Below are positions 26,401 to 33,898 of a stretch of DNA of 50,416 nucleotides, in pieces; within the stretch, counting starts at the first letter, position 1; each line of letters begins with the position of its first letter. Location of the stretch: assembly GCA_020026415.1 (NCBI GenBank), contig JAHHQL010000013.1:1-50416 (forward strand), read 5' to 3'. The translations under genes were made by a program, and so were the position numbers. The DNA comes from Alistipes sp. Its GTDB lineage: Bacteria; Bacteroidota; Bacteroidia; Bacteroidales; Rikenellaceae. The notes beneath the pieces were generated by a model, which saw nothing but the letters and a program-made list of their open reading frames with translations, was not told the DNA's origin and ran no database searches.

Positions 26401-27839
26401 GTTCGGCCATCCTCAAGCGTACAGACCCCCGACACGACATATTCGCCGTTTTTGTTCAAGCCCGTAACCTTGATTCGTCCGTCGGCATCGGTCTCTATGT
26501 GTGCATTCGACTCTGCAACTTTGGATTTGACCATCCAGTGGGTCGATCCGTTCTTCGGCGCAGGCAGGTACAGATGATTGTTTTTGATCGTGATCGTACC
26601 GGGCATCGAGAAATACGACGACTGATCAATGATGATCGGATCGCGCGTATAAGCCGCATAAACACGCACCTGCCCCAAATCGAGTTTTACACCCGGACTT
26701 CCGATCTGGAAATAAAGGCGGTTAAACGGTTTGGTGACCTTCATGCTGATGTCCTTTTTCCCTGCCGTCAGCAGCGAAAGACCCACGAGGTCCGAAATAC
26801 GCACCTCGTCCAGCGGATCGGGGTTCTTTTTCTTGTCGTAGGTGTCGTCATAGGTCTGCAAACGAAGACCCGATGAGAACAATTCGAGGTTGAGGATCTC
26901 ATTCTCGGAGAACTCATAACCCACTTCCGATCCCGCAGGCACCATCTCACCGAAATGCACCGTGACACACGGTGCTTTGCCCAAACCGACAATCAGCCCC
27001 GAAAGGGTCTCGGTATAGGCATAGTTTGTAAGGGTATTGTCCACGATACGTTCGGTATGATAGAGTGCACCGCCCGTCCATCCCGACTGATCGAAAATCG
27101 TCGTATTGGGATAATCAATACCGCCCATCGTGGCATATCTCTTGGGGTTTTCACCCACAAAGGCATAAAGAATTTTCGTGGTTTTCAAAACGCTCACGTC
27201 GGCAACTCCCGCCATGGCAAAACCCACTTCGTCAAAAGGTTTGGTCGCCTCAAACGACACCTCATGCAGGCCGTTGTTCTTTGCAATCGAGATGAGGTTC
27301 AAACCCAACAATTTTCCACCTTCCGACCAACCGAACGACTCTTGTTTCTGGTTGTTCAGATAGGTAAATACGGTAAATCCCTTCAAGACCTCAAGACCGA
27401 GGACTCCGGATCCGTCTTTCTTCACCACAAAGCCGACTTTCTGACCAGCGGCATACGTATGGTGTAAATCTTTAACCGAAAATATCTCATCAACAGCCAA
27501 ATCAACCGTGGCCACACCGCCCAACAGGGCTCCATTGGATAAATCGGTATCAATAATTGCTTCCAGATTGGCACTGCCTGCCAATACGGCCACCAGTGCG
27601 TTGGCATAATTGTCTATAATACGTCCGCAACCGACCAACGGCACACGGCGTGTCGCCCGCCACTGTCCCGACCCGTCTCTGACAAGACCCTGCTCCGCTC
27701 CATCCACACGTGTTTGCACCCCTGCATCAGTCGCAGGTGCATCTGCCTCTTGCTCAAACAGAAGATCGTCTTTCACACAACTGGTCAGAAAAAGTGTGGA
27801 AAACAAAACGGCAAAAATTATGTGACGTATTCTGATCAT
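23454..27839 (-). CDS. giant fimbrial repeat adhesin lipoprotein
   Basis: 1461 residues with a lipobox (FLTSC, Cys21). Four divergent repeats fill residues about 60-850. Each closes with the same signature: T-K/D-x-x-F/V-D strand, a G-V-x-x-L strand and an aromatic V-Y-x-A-Y/F end (near 223 YAFVGE, 396 YAAYTRDP, 658 FNAFWES, 836 YGVYTRS). An acidic linker (GGGENNPDSGGED, about 855) leads to an Ig-like domain (about 865-950). A C-terminal region of about 500 residues starts TTWKRTAV with W-x-x-x-W-x-D-G-V-P and IPGG motifs, like the ends of large Bacteroidetes surface proteins. It is placed directly after the major subunit but behind a terminator, which suits a low-copy tip or adhesin. The ligand is unknown. 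Confidence 0.75.
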   Translation of the reverse strand: MIRIRHIIFAVLFSTLFLTSCVKDDLLFEQEADAPATDAGVQTRVDGAEQGLVRDGSGQWRATRRVPLVGCGRIIDNYANALVAVLAGSANLEAIIDTDLSNGALLGGVATVDLAVDEIFSVKDLHHTYAAGQKVGFVVKKDGSGVLGLEVLKGFTVFTYLNNQKQESFGWSEGGKLLGLNLISIAKNNGLHEVSFEATKPFDEVGFAMAGVADVSVLKTTKILYAFVGENPKRYATMGGIDYPNTTIFDQSGWTGGALYHTERIVDNTLTNYAYTETLSGLIVGLGKAPCVTVHFGEMVPAGSEVGYEFSENEILNLELFSSGLRLQTYDDTYDKKKNPDPLDEVRISDLVGLSLLTAGKKDISMKVTKPFNRLYFQIGSPGVKLDLGQVRVYAAYTRDPIIIDQSSYFSMPGTITIKNNHLYLPAPKNGSTHWMVKSKVAESNAHIETDADGRIKVTGLNKNGEYVVSGVCTLEDGRTAYAETHVIRKAVDPGTACNRLIGTNEHAAIATPRGVDFGVNILVGEKDRNNIVDDNPDNYATWVEPVSLVKNNCIVAVDCDPISPAKTGNTKLRAGFTLQTTFDVLSADLLNFYIVKLYNGNTKVADSSNKEVSTLKVSLIGSRSDKFRVYVETDREFDHLELWSSGVLKIGLTGRRVFNAFWESADEGVACPAAGVAEAGLEFLNYDEHGARINYEESKLDKSLVGVKCTYSDVGEFLDNSKKTYSLSHITGIADANMGLAMKVNPLRGRRTIGVMMDKPLSLNVDLLSVMTMNLYCRGQNVHKVGKGELLNLNVIGNDGLQYVETKNPVDVEFDEIRIGYSGVAQVLNLPRYYGVYTRSMTDGDIPGGGENNPDSGGEDKEELSIGISPNEICENETLNIKCLKGTKPGLTYTVSAYNENNNKTYLYHDHVPDAEGVIRISDLKSGNYFVEIYQSGNSTQNSNTVAVCVHPLRTTWKRTAVTDNWHSWDNWTDGVPAACTDVVIPGGCTIYPVLDEGKANVCGNIHFGAYAELVNAHLLDYRGRVWVDMTILAGADYMISAPLGSMVTGDMFVPAKFNGDHTQEKYFTKLTPITSPENRFSPRIYQRFWSSEVNGKILKDGSLTDVPVETETDGVICSMTGWTRTFNAVAEPYLPAVGFVMRVERETLNSNVVNLRFPKTHKEYSYFDGSGNNTGMKETVTRDNSLGHFIFENCPTWDKTRGEGTFTVTNLKPSTVFVTGNPFMSHIVIDQFLRDNQSLISEVKFNDGNEISSVKIDEKGNILRANPHLKYIAPMQGFYVVARKEMTSLSLRFSAKVQIQKSGYSNLAARTDLTRSTAVTRGVGSSDELRITATADGFESSCLVRMNRTADNGYKKGEDSKMLYDRESAPAVAVFTLSDGYALDIQQVAATTDRIALGLRLEHPRTVTLSISRSESGKWRGWALLDTETGRRYPLADRDTHIELSRQSSSINRYCLVKL

Positions 27840-27860
27840 TTAGAAAATTTGTAAAAAGTT

Positions 27861-27905
27861 TTTGAAAAAGCAGAGACAGCAACACGACAATTGCTGTCCC
27901 TGCTT
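27861..27905 (-). terminator. internal terminator/attenuator after the major subunit
   Basis: On the minus strand an arm at 27905-27891 pairs with 27882-27868 (AAGCAG and GACAGCAA blocks, one A-C mismatch), then TTTTT follows. It sits in the 80-bp gap between the major subunit and the adhesin. It should cut downstream transcription and so set a high ratio of shaft to minor subunits. Confidence 0.75.
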
Positions 27906-27919
27906 GTCAGATGTCGAAA

Positions 27920-29338
27920 TTACTCGATCTCCATTTCGTGGATAGCCTCCCAGTTATCATTGACACGGAGTGTCAATTCATGCTTCTTGTTGATATCCGA
28001 AGGTTTGTCTTCGGGATCGGGAGTGGGAGTGGGAGTGGGATCGGGATTGGGATCGGGACCGGGATTAGGACCGGGTTTCACGGTATCATTAACACGTTTA
28101 CCTACACCATAAAGTTGGTTGCGGAAAATGCTGTATTCATTAACCGACTGCTCAAAAGACATGCCCATCTTAAAGGAATTGGTTTCCCATACATCAGCCG
28201 TTACCGTAGGAGTAGCCTTGCTGTCCAATTTGATAACCCAAGTCTGGAATACATGCGAACCTGTATTATCGGTCATTTTCAGCACAAACGTGTTGCGACC
28301 AACAGTACCGGTTTTAACAGCCTTGAAAGGAATCAGGAACGTACCTCCGAATACCGAACCTTTCTTGAAAGTAGCCTTATAAGAACCATCGGAATTTTTA
28401 CAAGGGTTCTGCCAGTTCGAGTAATTACCGTTACCGGCAGCAGTTGCATCGGTGTCAATGAGGTTATCGTTATTCTCATCCTTGATCTTCTTGAACCAAT
28501 CGGTCAAATTGATCGTATAAACCAACGTCTCGCCTTCAGTCTGGTTGTTACCGTTGATCACATTCTTAACCTTGCTGTTGTTTCCGTTATTAGTCACTTC
28601 GGTGCTTACGAAGTCACCCAGAACAAGACCGTCGCACTTTGCAACGGCATAAAGGCTCAACTTCGTACCCACAATCTTATTCTCGTTCTTCTCATCACCA
28701 ACCTGATAATAAGGAATGTTCGTCAGATAAGTGAAGATACCGGCAACCTGACGATGAAGAACGACATTGGGGCGGAAACCCTTTGCGGCTTCGACCTTCA
28801 ATTCAACAGAACCTGCGAAAATCTCCTCTCCGACACCGCTCGTCAGAGAGAGAATCGTATTGGGAGCAAATTCCTTTCCTTCTTCAGGAAGTGTGTTCTT
28901 TGCATAAGACGAATTGTTGCTGTAACCAATGGCATAAACGATATAAGAACCTTCCGGCAATTTCTTGTCCAACCCCTGCTTATCCTTAAGTGTAATGATC
29001 ATCTCACGACCATGACCGTTGGTGTTGTAAGCAAGCGATGCCGTCTTCCAATCGGTAATCTCCTGAACGTGTGCTACGGTATAACCGTTTTCGCCTTTCG
29101 CCTTATCCTTGGTAATAATCACAAGGACATTGTCGATTTCTTGCTTGGCCTCTTCACTGAAAAGGGGACGTCCGGCACGGGTGGCCGTCAGGGCATCACC
29201 TTCGTTCGATACCTGCAGAACGATCTCCTGCTTTGCATTGTCAATCACGTCCGGACCAAGATTCTCACTGTCCTTGCTGCACGAGGTAAACATACCGGCA
29301 ACTGCAGCAAGTGCAATTAAAATAGTTGATTTCTTCAT
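27920..29338 (-). CDS. Mfa1-like major fimbrial subunit
   Basis: 472 residues. Signal and lipobox are at the N-terminus (AGMFTSCSKD, Cys20). Residues TATRAGRP place Arg54-Ala55 where P. gingivalis FimA and Mfa1 precursors are cut by an Arg-protease (after Arg46 and Arg49), releasing the strand-exchange groove. Family signatures include EIDNVLVIITKD, SYIVYAIGYSNNSS, LHRQVAGIFTYLTNIPYY and GTFLIPFKAV. The C-terminus has a Pro/Asp/Thr linker of about 24 residues, then LTLRVNDNWEAIHEMEIE, almost the same as the end of the FimB-like protein encoded just before it. Major-subunit status rests on family resemblance and on the terminator that directly follows. Confidence 0.85.
   Translation of the reverse strand: MKKSTILIALAAVAGMFTSCSKDSENLGPDVIDNAKQEIVLQVSNEGDALTATRAGRPLFSEEAKQEIDNVLVIITKDKAKGENGYTVAHVQEITDWKTASLAYNTNGHGREMIITLKDKQGLDKKLPEGSYIVYAIGYSNNSSYAKNTLPEEGKEFAPNTILSLTSGVGEEIFAGSVELKVEAAKGFRPNVVLHRQVAGIFTYLTNIPYYQVGDEKNENKIVGTKLSLYAVAKCDGLVLGDFVSTEVTNNGNNSKVKNVINGNNQTEGETLVYTINLTDWFKKIKDENNDNLIDTDATAAGNGNYSNWQNPCKNSDGSYKATFKKGSVFGGTFLIPFKAVKTGTVGRNTFVLKMTDNTGSHVFQTWVIKLDSKATPTVTADVWETNSFKMGMSFEQSVNEYSIFRNQLYGVGKRVNDTVKPGPNPGPDPNPDPTPTPTPDPEDKPSDINKKHELTLRVNDNWEAIHEMEIE
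28012..28076. repeat. hexamer-like repeat encoding the Pro-rich linker
   Basis: GGGAGT/GGGATC/GGGATT-type hexamers run for about 65 bp on the plus strand. On the coding strand they give alternating Pro with Gly, Asn, Asp or Thr (for example PDPTPTPTPDPE). Hexamer loss or gain would change linker length without shifting the frame. Confidence 0.75.
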
Positions 29339-29380
29339 GATAAATAATTAGTTAAAAGTTAAAAAAATGTATATAAAAAT

Positions 29381-30280
29381 TCATTCAATATCCATGCCGT
29401 GGACGATCTCCCAATTGTCATCTATAAGCACATAGATTGCAAATTCGTTATTGCCCTGATACTCATAACGCAATACCGAAAGTCGGTTTCGTTCCATCGT
29501 AATGCCGACCTTCGTGGGAGCAAGGATCGTATCATCACTTTCGGTGTCGCAATACTTCAAGGCAAAGGCCGTTCCCCGCTCCTTGAGCGACGGGGCAAGC
29601 AATGTATTTGCAACAAAACTTTCGTGAGTGTCGATCTTCTTCCATCCCTTCACGGTTGTTGCGGCATCGTATTCCATCTTCGTGTTCATCCGTCCGGCAA
29701 CCCCTTGGGCAGATTCGAATGTACGGGTCACATTGGAGGGAAGATTCTTCGACTCCACGATCAGTTTACCCTTGATCCGTTTCATGCCCACCGTATAACC
29801 CTTGAACGTATAGCCAAACGTGATGGTGTCCTGCGAAAAGTAGAGATCACGACCTTCCGTACCATTGCGATGAAGACGGATGGAGGTGCGTTGCTCGTCG
29901 AGCGGCGAAAGATCCTCAAGACCTCCCCACGAAGTCAGCACATAAGTACCGAAAGGATATTCCTCAGGAAAGGTGAAATTCAGCACCTTATCATCCCCCT
30001 CGACTCCTCCGAGTTTCCGTTCCCACACCACTTCCGCGGTTTTGCCTGCATCAAGACGGGAAAGACGGCAATACAACGTCGGGATATACTCGCGGAAAGG
30101 AAGATTCTCGTCCCGTCGCTCCTCAAGACCCCACACCTTATCGACATTGGAATAATTTTTGTCTTCAACCTCGATGTCGATGCTGAGCAGAGGACACGGA
30201 TAGAGTGTCTCATCCTTGATGCACGAGTACATACTCACGACTGCAACAAAAAAGAATAAATATTTTATCGCTTGGTTCAT
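29381..30280 (-). CDS. FimB/Mfa2-family fimbrial anchor subunit
   Basis: 299 residues, typical for the family. The lipobox VVSMYSC is followed by the family's hallmark C-x-K-D-E-x-x-x-P-C-P start (CIKDETLYPCPLLSIDIEVED). Strands GTYVLTSWGG, DLYFSQDTITFGYTFKGY and RIKGKLIVESKNLP match FimB/Mfa2 proteins, which sit at the fimbrial base and anchor it in the outer membrane, limiting length. The C-terminus (AIYVLIDDNWEIVHGMDIE) closely resembles that of the major subunit. It lies after the DUF3868 gene (17 bp) and before the major-subunit gene (42 bp), the common Bacteroides order. Confidence 0.87.
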   Translation of the reverse strand: MNQAIKYLFFFVAVVSMYSCIKDETLYPCPLLSIDIEVEDKNYSNVDKVWGLEERRDENLPFREYIPTLYCRLSRLDAGKTAEVVWERKLGGVEGDDKVLNFTFPEEYPFGTYVLTSWGGLEDLSPLDEQRTSIRLHRNGTEGRDLYFSQDTITFGYTFKGYTVGMKRIKGKLIVESKNLPSNVTRTFESAQGVAGRMNTKMEYDAATTVKGWKKIDTHESFVANTLLAPSLKERGTAFALKYCDTESDDTILAPTKVGITMERNRLSVLRYEYQGNNEFAIYVLIDDNWEIVHGMDIE

Positions 30281-30297
30281 ATAATCCTGCTATCTGT

Positions 30298-32067
30298 TTA
30301 ATTTTGCCCGTTCACAATTTCTACAAACTCCTCTCGCTCGAAATAGGGCAGGAAATCACCCTCTCCTTTGGCACGCTTGCGCAGACGCTCTTCACGACAG
30401 GCCGACGGCAGGTGGAGGAAAAATTCGGCATCGTTTGCCAATCGGGCAGCCACAAGCGCACGCACATATTCGGCCACGGGCGACTGATCGTCCAGTTTGC
30501 GAAGCATCGTATCGGCCTCCTCGTTGCGATTGACGCTCAGTGCGCAAATTGCCGAATTGACATCACCAAATTCGCGCAGCAATTCGTAAGCCTCGCCCAA
30601 CTGACGCATCCGCGCCTTCAGAACACCCAAATTATAGCGCGCCTGCGGCGTGTCGATCTGCTCCAGAAGTTCGATGGCACGTTCATAGTCATTTTCATAG
30701 ACATAGGTCACAGCCAACGTGTTAAGAGCCTCCTCGTCGTACTTGGCAAGTTCCGTCATCAGGCTGCGTGCCTTCTCGGAATTACCCTCGCGCAAGTAAA
30801 GCACCGCAAGGTTGTTGGTCGCCACATACGACTGCGGGAAGTAATAAGTGATGGTCTGATAAACCTCCTTCTTGCGTTCGGGCGTATCGGCCAAAGCCGC
30901 CACACGAAGCAATTCCTCCTCGTTGAAGGCATCGGGACGTTTCTCATACATGAAGAGCAACTCCTCATCGGTCGTGAAACTCTTTATATTATATGTATAG
31001 ACATACTCCACTTTTCGATCCTTCTGGAGGTAGTTGTTACGGATATTTCTCCAACAGGGAAGACGACGGATGAAATACTCCTGCACGTCATCATTACTGC
31101 CTGCATATTTTCTCAGGATGCGTGCCACCTGCACCGAATCGGCATCACCCGCAGCAACCATCGCCTCCAAAACGGGAGCCCATCCTTCGGGACGACAGCC
31201 CACCTTCACACCCGCAGTTTGTTGCGGCGTGAGATTCAGATTCTTCACCAGCCAATCCTTGGCGGAACGGGCGCGTCGGTATGCCAAAGGCGTATTGTAT
31301 GCCAAAGAACCATCGGCTGAAGCCATACCCACGATTTCGAGCGAAGTCAGCGTAGCCAGCGAGTCGGACACCACGGGAGCAAGTCGGCAGAGCATCGAAT
31401 CCAACTCCCGACGGTTGTTCCCCATATTCAGATCAATCTTATGAAAATCAATCTTAAATTGCAGGTGAGCCACGCCCCTCCCTTCGACCACTTTGGGACG
31501 AATGACAAACTGAGGCTCGATCCAATTGAGTTGCATGTTCTCTTTCGGTTCTTCCATGATCATCACGGGATTCGAGACCCGTGCCACATCGACCGTGTCG
31601 ATCGTTCGACACACGCCGCAACCATCGGACTCCACCACGGCACGCACCACAGCCTGATCGACCTCTTCGGGGATCGAAACCGTCTCGCGGTAAGGAAGGT
31701 CGTAAGCACGCGACACCTTATTCATCTTTACCGCCTGATCGACATACTCATCCACATAGCCCTCCAACCTGACGCGGCGGTTAGTCTTCTTGAAATAAAT
31801 GGGCGCATCGAGAATCGCGGGTCGGTATGTGCCATAAAGGGAATCGGAAACCCACAACTGAGGGGTCAGAATCATTCGACAACGGCGCGAGAGGTAGTGT
31901 TCGGGGACATGAAACATCATGTCGAGTTGCACGTGACTCGCACTGTCGGGAGCCACCACATTGGGCGACGGAGAAACCGTGATGCTCTTCGCCGCTTTTC
32001 GATTTGAGGCACATCCGCCGTTCAACAGAAGGAACGCACCCAAAGTATATAGTATCAATCTCTTCAT
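30298..32067 (-). CDS. DUF3868 protein with OmpA-like and TPR regions
   Basis: 589 residues. The lipobox-like signal (FLLLNGGCASNRK) suggests a lipoprotein. Residues about 40-190 form the DUF3868-type beta domain. About 195-300 form an OmpA-like domain (FKIDFHKIDLNMGNN, TSLEIVGMASADG, NTPLAYRRARSAKDWL), which in this family binds peptidoglycan. From about 385 there are short helical repeats of TPR character (NNLAVLYLREGNSEKARSLM, YERAIELLEQI, LGVLKARMRQLGEAYELL). DUF3868 proteins co-occur with DUF3575 proteins and FimB/Mfa2 anchors. They probably help assemble or fix the fimbria to the cell wall. It lies 12 bp after the DUF3575 gene. Confidence 0.87.
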   Translation of the reverse strand: MKRLILYTLGAFLLLNGGCASNRKAAKSITVSPSPNVVAPDSASHVQLDMMFHVPEHYLSRRCRMILTPQLWVSDSLYGTYRPAILDAPIYFKKTNRRVRLEGYVDEYVDQAVKMNKVSRAYDLPYRETVSIPEEVDQAVVRAVVESDGCGVCRTIDTVDVARVSNPVMIMEEPKENMQLNWIEPQFVIRPKVVEGRGVAHLQFKIDFHKIDLNMGNNRRELDSMLCRLAPVVSDSLATLTSLEIVGMASADGSLAYNTPLAYRRARSAKDWLVKNLNLTPQQTAGVKVGCRPEGWAPVLEAMVAAGDADSVQVARILRKYAGSNDDVQEYFIRRLPCWRNIRNNYLQKDRKVEYVYTYNIKSFTTDEELLFMYEKRPDAFNEEELLRVAALADTPERKKEVYQTITYYFPQSYVATNNLAVLYLREGNSEKARSLMTELAKYDEEALNTLAVTYVYENDYERAIELLEQIDTPQARYNLGVLKARMRQLGEAYELLREFGDVNSAICALSVNRNEEADTMLRKLDDQSPVAEYVRALVAARLANDAEFFLHLPSACREERLRKRAKGEGDFLPYFEREEFVEIVNGQN

Positions 32068-32079
32068 ATATACCGTATT

Positions 32080-32628
32080 TTAGAAAATATAGGTGAATGT
32101 AATGCCGAACTTCGTAGGGCCGAACATGTGTTTTTCCTTATCCTTCAGACATTTGATACATGGAAGCCACGGACTCTCCTCATACCATGCGTAAGTATAA
32201 CCCACACCCGCCGTCAATTCAAAATTCCAATGCGGGGAAAGAATCCAGTTGTAACCGTAGGAAAGACCCGCCCCCACAAAATTACCGTCGTAGCGTTTTT
32301 GATCGAACGCCGCATAGAATTGACCGCCGTGAGCATGAATCCCGAAAAAATGCCCTTCGAACCGTTCACACAGCCAATAACGCAATTCGGGTTGCGCCAG
32401 CCAAAAATGGATTTTTTTACCGTCTTTGAAATTCCACGGATTATAGGCACCCTCAAGATCAAGAGTCGTCTTCTGTCCCAGACCAATTTCAACGCCACCG
32501 TTGATGGTTGTGGTCGCCCAGTAAAGCGCATTGGTTTTTACACCGACTTTTTGCGCATCGGCGGAATCGCACAACGATAAGAAAAGAAAAACGAATAATA
32601 AAAATTTACTCATACGAGACTTTTTCAT
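32080..32628 (-). CDS. DUF3575 outer-membrane beta-barrel protein
   Basis: 182 residues, the size of the DUF3575 family. A signal peptide (LLFVFLFLSLCDSADA) precedes the family start QKVGVKTNALYWATTTINGGVEIGL. Alternating aromatic strands then suit a small eight-stranded barrel (TLDLEGAYNPWNF, AQPELRYWL, GHFFGIHAHGGQFY, FVGAGLSYGYNWIL, WNFELTAGVGYTYAWY), ending with a C-terminal Phe typical of barrels. Between strands are CIKC-type cysteines (PWLPCIKCLKDK). It is the first gene of the fimbrial operon, with a consensus promoter about 60 bp upstream. The in-frame ATG at 32613 (MSKFLLF) is a possible alternative start. Confidence 0.9.
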   Translation of the reverse strand: MKKSRMSKFLLFVFLFLSLCDSADAQKVGVKTNALYWATTTINGGVEIGLGQKTTLDLEGAYNPWNFKDGKKIHFWLAQPELRYWLCERFEGHFFGIHAHGGQFYAAFDQKRYDGNFVGAGLSYGYNWILSPHWNFELTAGVGYTYAWYEESPWLPCIKCLKDKEKHMFGPTKFGITFTYIF

Positions 32629-32684
32629 CCTAACTAACTGATTCTCAAAGAAGCGGAATCAAAATAGACTTATTTCTACGGTTA

Positions 32685-32714
32685 CAAAATTAGATAAACT
32701 AAATTACATACAAA
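32685..32714 (-). promoter_or_regulatory. promoter of the fimbrial operon
   Basis: On the minus strand TTTG (32714-32711) and TAATTTTG (32692-32685) are 18 bp apart, near the Bacteroidetes consensus. The start point would be near 32678, with a leader of about 50 nt before the DUF3575 gene. Confidence 0.6.
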
Positions 32715-32739
32715 AATTTAATAATTGTCATATTCAGTC

Positions 32740-32755
32740 AAAAGTCTATACTTTT
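32740..32755. promoter_or_regulatory. palindrome upstream of the fimbrial promoter
   Basis: AAAAGT (32740-32745), CTAT, ACTTTT (32750-32755) is a perfect inverted repeat centred about 35 bp upstream of the -33 element. It is a candidate operator, possibly for the AraC-type protein encoded upstream. Confidence 0.4.
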
Positions 32756-32775
32756 AAACCATATTATTTTTGCAT

Positions 32776-32784
32776 GGGGGGGGG
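32776..32784. repeat. run of nine G, possible phase-variation tract
   Basis: A G9 run (C9 on the fimbrial coding strand) in otherwise AT-rich DNA, about 100 bp upstream of the predicted fimbrial start point. It is the only such run seen in the window. Mononucleotide runs of this kind can change length by slippage and alter promoter spacing. Confidence 0.8.
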
Positions 32785-32865
32785 TATTTTATTGATTTAC
32801 AACATATTACACAAACTATTGCTAGAAATAAAAATATCTGCTTTCCGACTATTCGGAGAAAATGT

Positions 32866-32909
32866 ATAAAAAAGCAGGGCATCGGTTCATTTTGAGAACC
32901 GATGCCCTG
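32866..32909 (-). terminator. rho-independent terminator of the AraC-type gene
   Basis: CAGGGCATCGGTTC (32875-32888) pairs perfectly with GAACCGATGCCCTG (32896-32909), and on the minus strand it is followed by TTTTTT. It isolates the fimbrial promoter from read-through of the regulator gene. Confidence 0.92.
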
Positions 32910-32932
32910 TAAAATCAAAAGGGAATCTCTGT

Positions 32933-33823
32933 TTATTCGTATTCCCGGCTCATGTCATTACGCAATTCAGTAGGCGATTTTCCAAAGTTGGTTTTGATGA
33001 ATTTCGCCATATAATTCGGGGTCAGACAATATTTCTCCGCCAACTCCTTGACTGAAATATCCGTCATGATCAGGTCGCGCATCATTTTCTCCTTCTTGCG
33101 GGCAAGGATATATTGCCCTGCCGATACGCCGAACGCTTTTTTGAATTTGCGGTTAAACGTACTCTGCGAAATTCCCATAAGGTCGATTAATTCATTGACA
33201 TTCATCGTTTCTTCGTAGTGGCGAAGCACCTCCTGCATGAAGACATACTCCTCGTTCAACACAGGCAGGAAGATCCGCGAGAGATCTCTTTTCGAATAGA
33301 ACGTACGCAATATAAGCATGATGACATTTATTTTCAGGTGCTGAAAATGTATGCACATCATTTTCCGACACATAATTTCCTGAGTATTCGATAGTTCCGT
33401 CTCCAACAAATCAATCATGGGCAACGTACAAAACTGCTCTTTATATTCCTTGAAAATCTTGCGGTTTTTACGGACATAGGAGATCAGAGTACGCAGTGAA
33501 AACTGTTTACACAACGACAACGTCCCCTTCATATCACACCAGATGAGCGAAGCCCCGCAATCGGAACGGACAAAAAATTTGACTCCGCTCTCCACGAAAA
33601 ACATATTTCCGCTGTCAATGACAAGTCCCTTATGCTGTTTGACATTAATTGTGATCTGCCCCTGCATCACAAAGACCAACACATTCTCTTCGGTACACTC
33701 AAATTCCCGAAAACCGCACACGGGAAGATCTTTATGATAAATAATTTGCTTCCTCTTTACATTACAATAACATGCACAGTCCAAATGTTTTTCTTTGTTT
33801 TGAATTTCACAATTCATAGGCAA
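32933..33823 (-). CDS. AraC-family transcriptional regulator
   Basis: 296 residues. The N-terminal half (about 1-190) is a cupin-like sensing domain (FRVEFECTEENVLVFVMQG region, GLVIDSGNMFFVESG). The C-terminal 100 residues hold two helix-turn-helices of the AraC class (MNVNELIDLMGISQSTFNRKF and ISVKELAEKYCLTPNYMAKFI), ending with NFGKSPTELRND, the usual family end. The N-terminus is rich in Cys (CACYCNVKRK, several more later), which might hint at redox or metal response; this is speculative. Its gene lies immediately upstream of and codirectional with the fimbrial operon, separated by a terminator, so it is the natural candidate regulator. AraC proteins next to fimbrial loci are common in Bacteroides. 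Confidence 0.9.
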   Translation of the reverse strand: MPMNCEIQNKEKHLDCACYCNVKRKQIIYHKDLPVCGFREFECTEENVLVFVMQGQITINVKQHKGLVIDSGNMFFVESGVKFFVRSDCGASLIWCDMKGTLSLCKQFSLRTLISYVRKNRKIFKEYKEQFCTLPMIDLLETELSNTQEIMCRKMMCIHFQHLKINVIMLILRTFYSKRDLSRIFLPVLNEEYVFMQEVLRHYEETMNVNELIDLMGISQSTFNRKFKKAFGVSAGQYILARKKEKMMRDLIMTDISVKELAEKYCLTPNYMAKFIKTNFGKSPTELRNDMSREYE

Positions 33824-33890
33824 CCTTTTACAAAAAAAACCGAAACTAACATTCAGGTTCTTTATGCTTGTATTTTACAAATTTTGGTTA

Positions 33891-33898
33891 CAAATATA
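33891..33898 (-). promoter_or_regulatory. -7 element for the AraC-type gene
   Basis: TATATTTG on the minus strand, about 70 bp upstream of the start codon. No clear -33 TTTG is seen. The 33824-34069 gap holds nothing else obvious. Confidence 0.4.

Noticed and set aside
32765..32772. TATTTTTG on the plus strand beside the G run
   Set aside because: No plus-strand gene follows and no -33 element precedes it; both neighbours are on the minus strand.
32629..32932. invertible-promoter arrangement for the fimbrial operon
   Set aside because: No pair of long inverted repeats flanks the promoter and no invertase gene is near; only the 16-bp palindrome was found.
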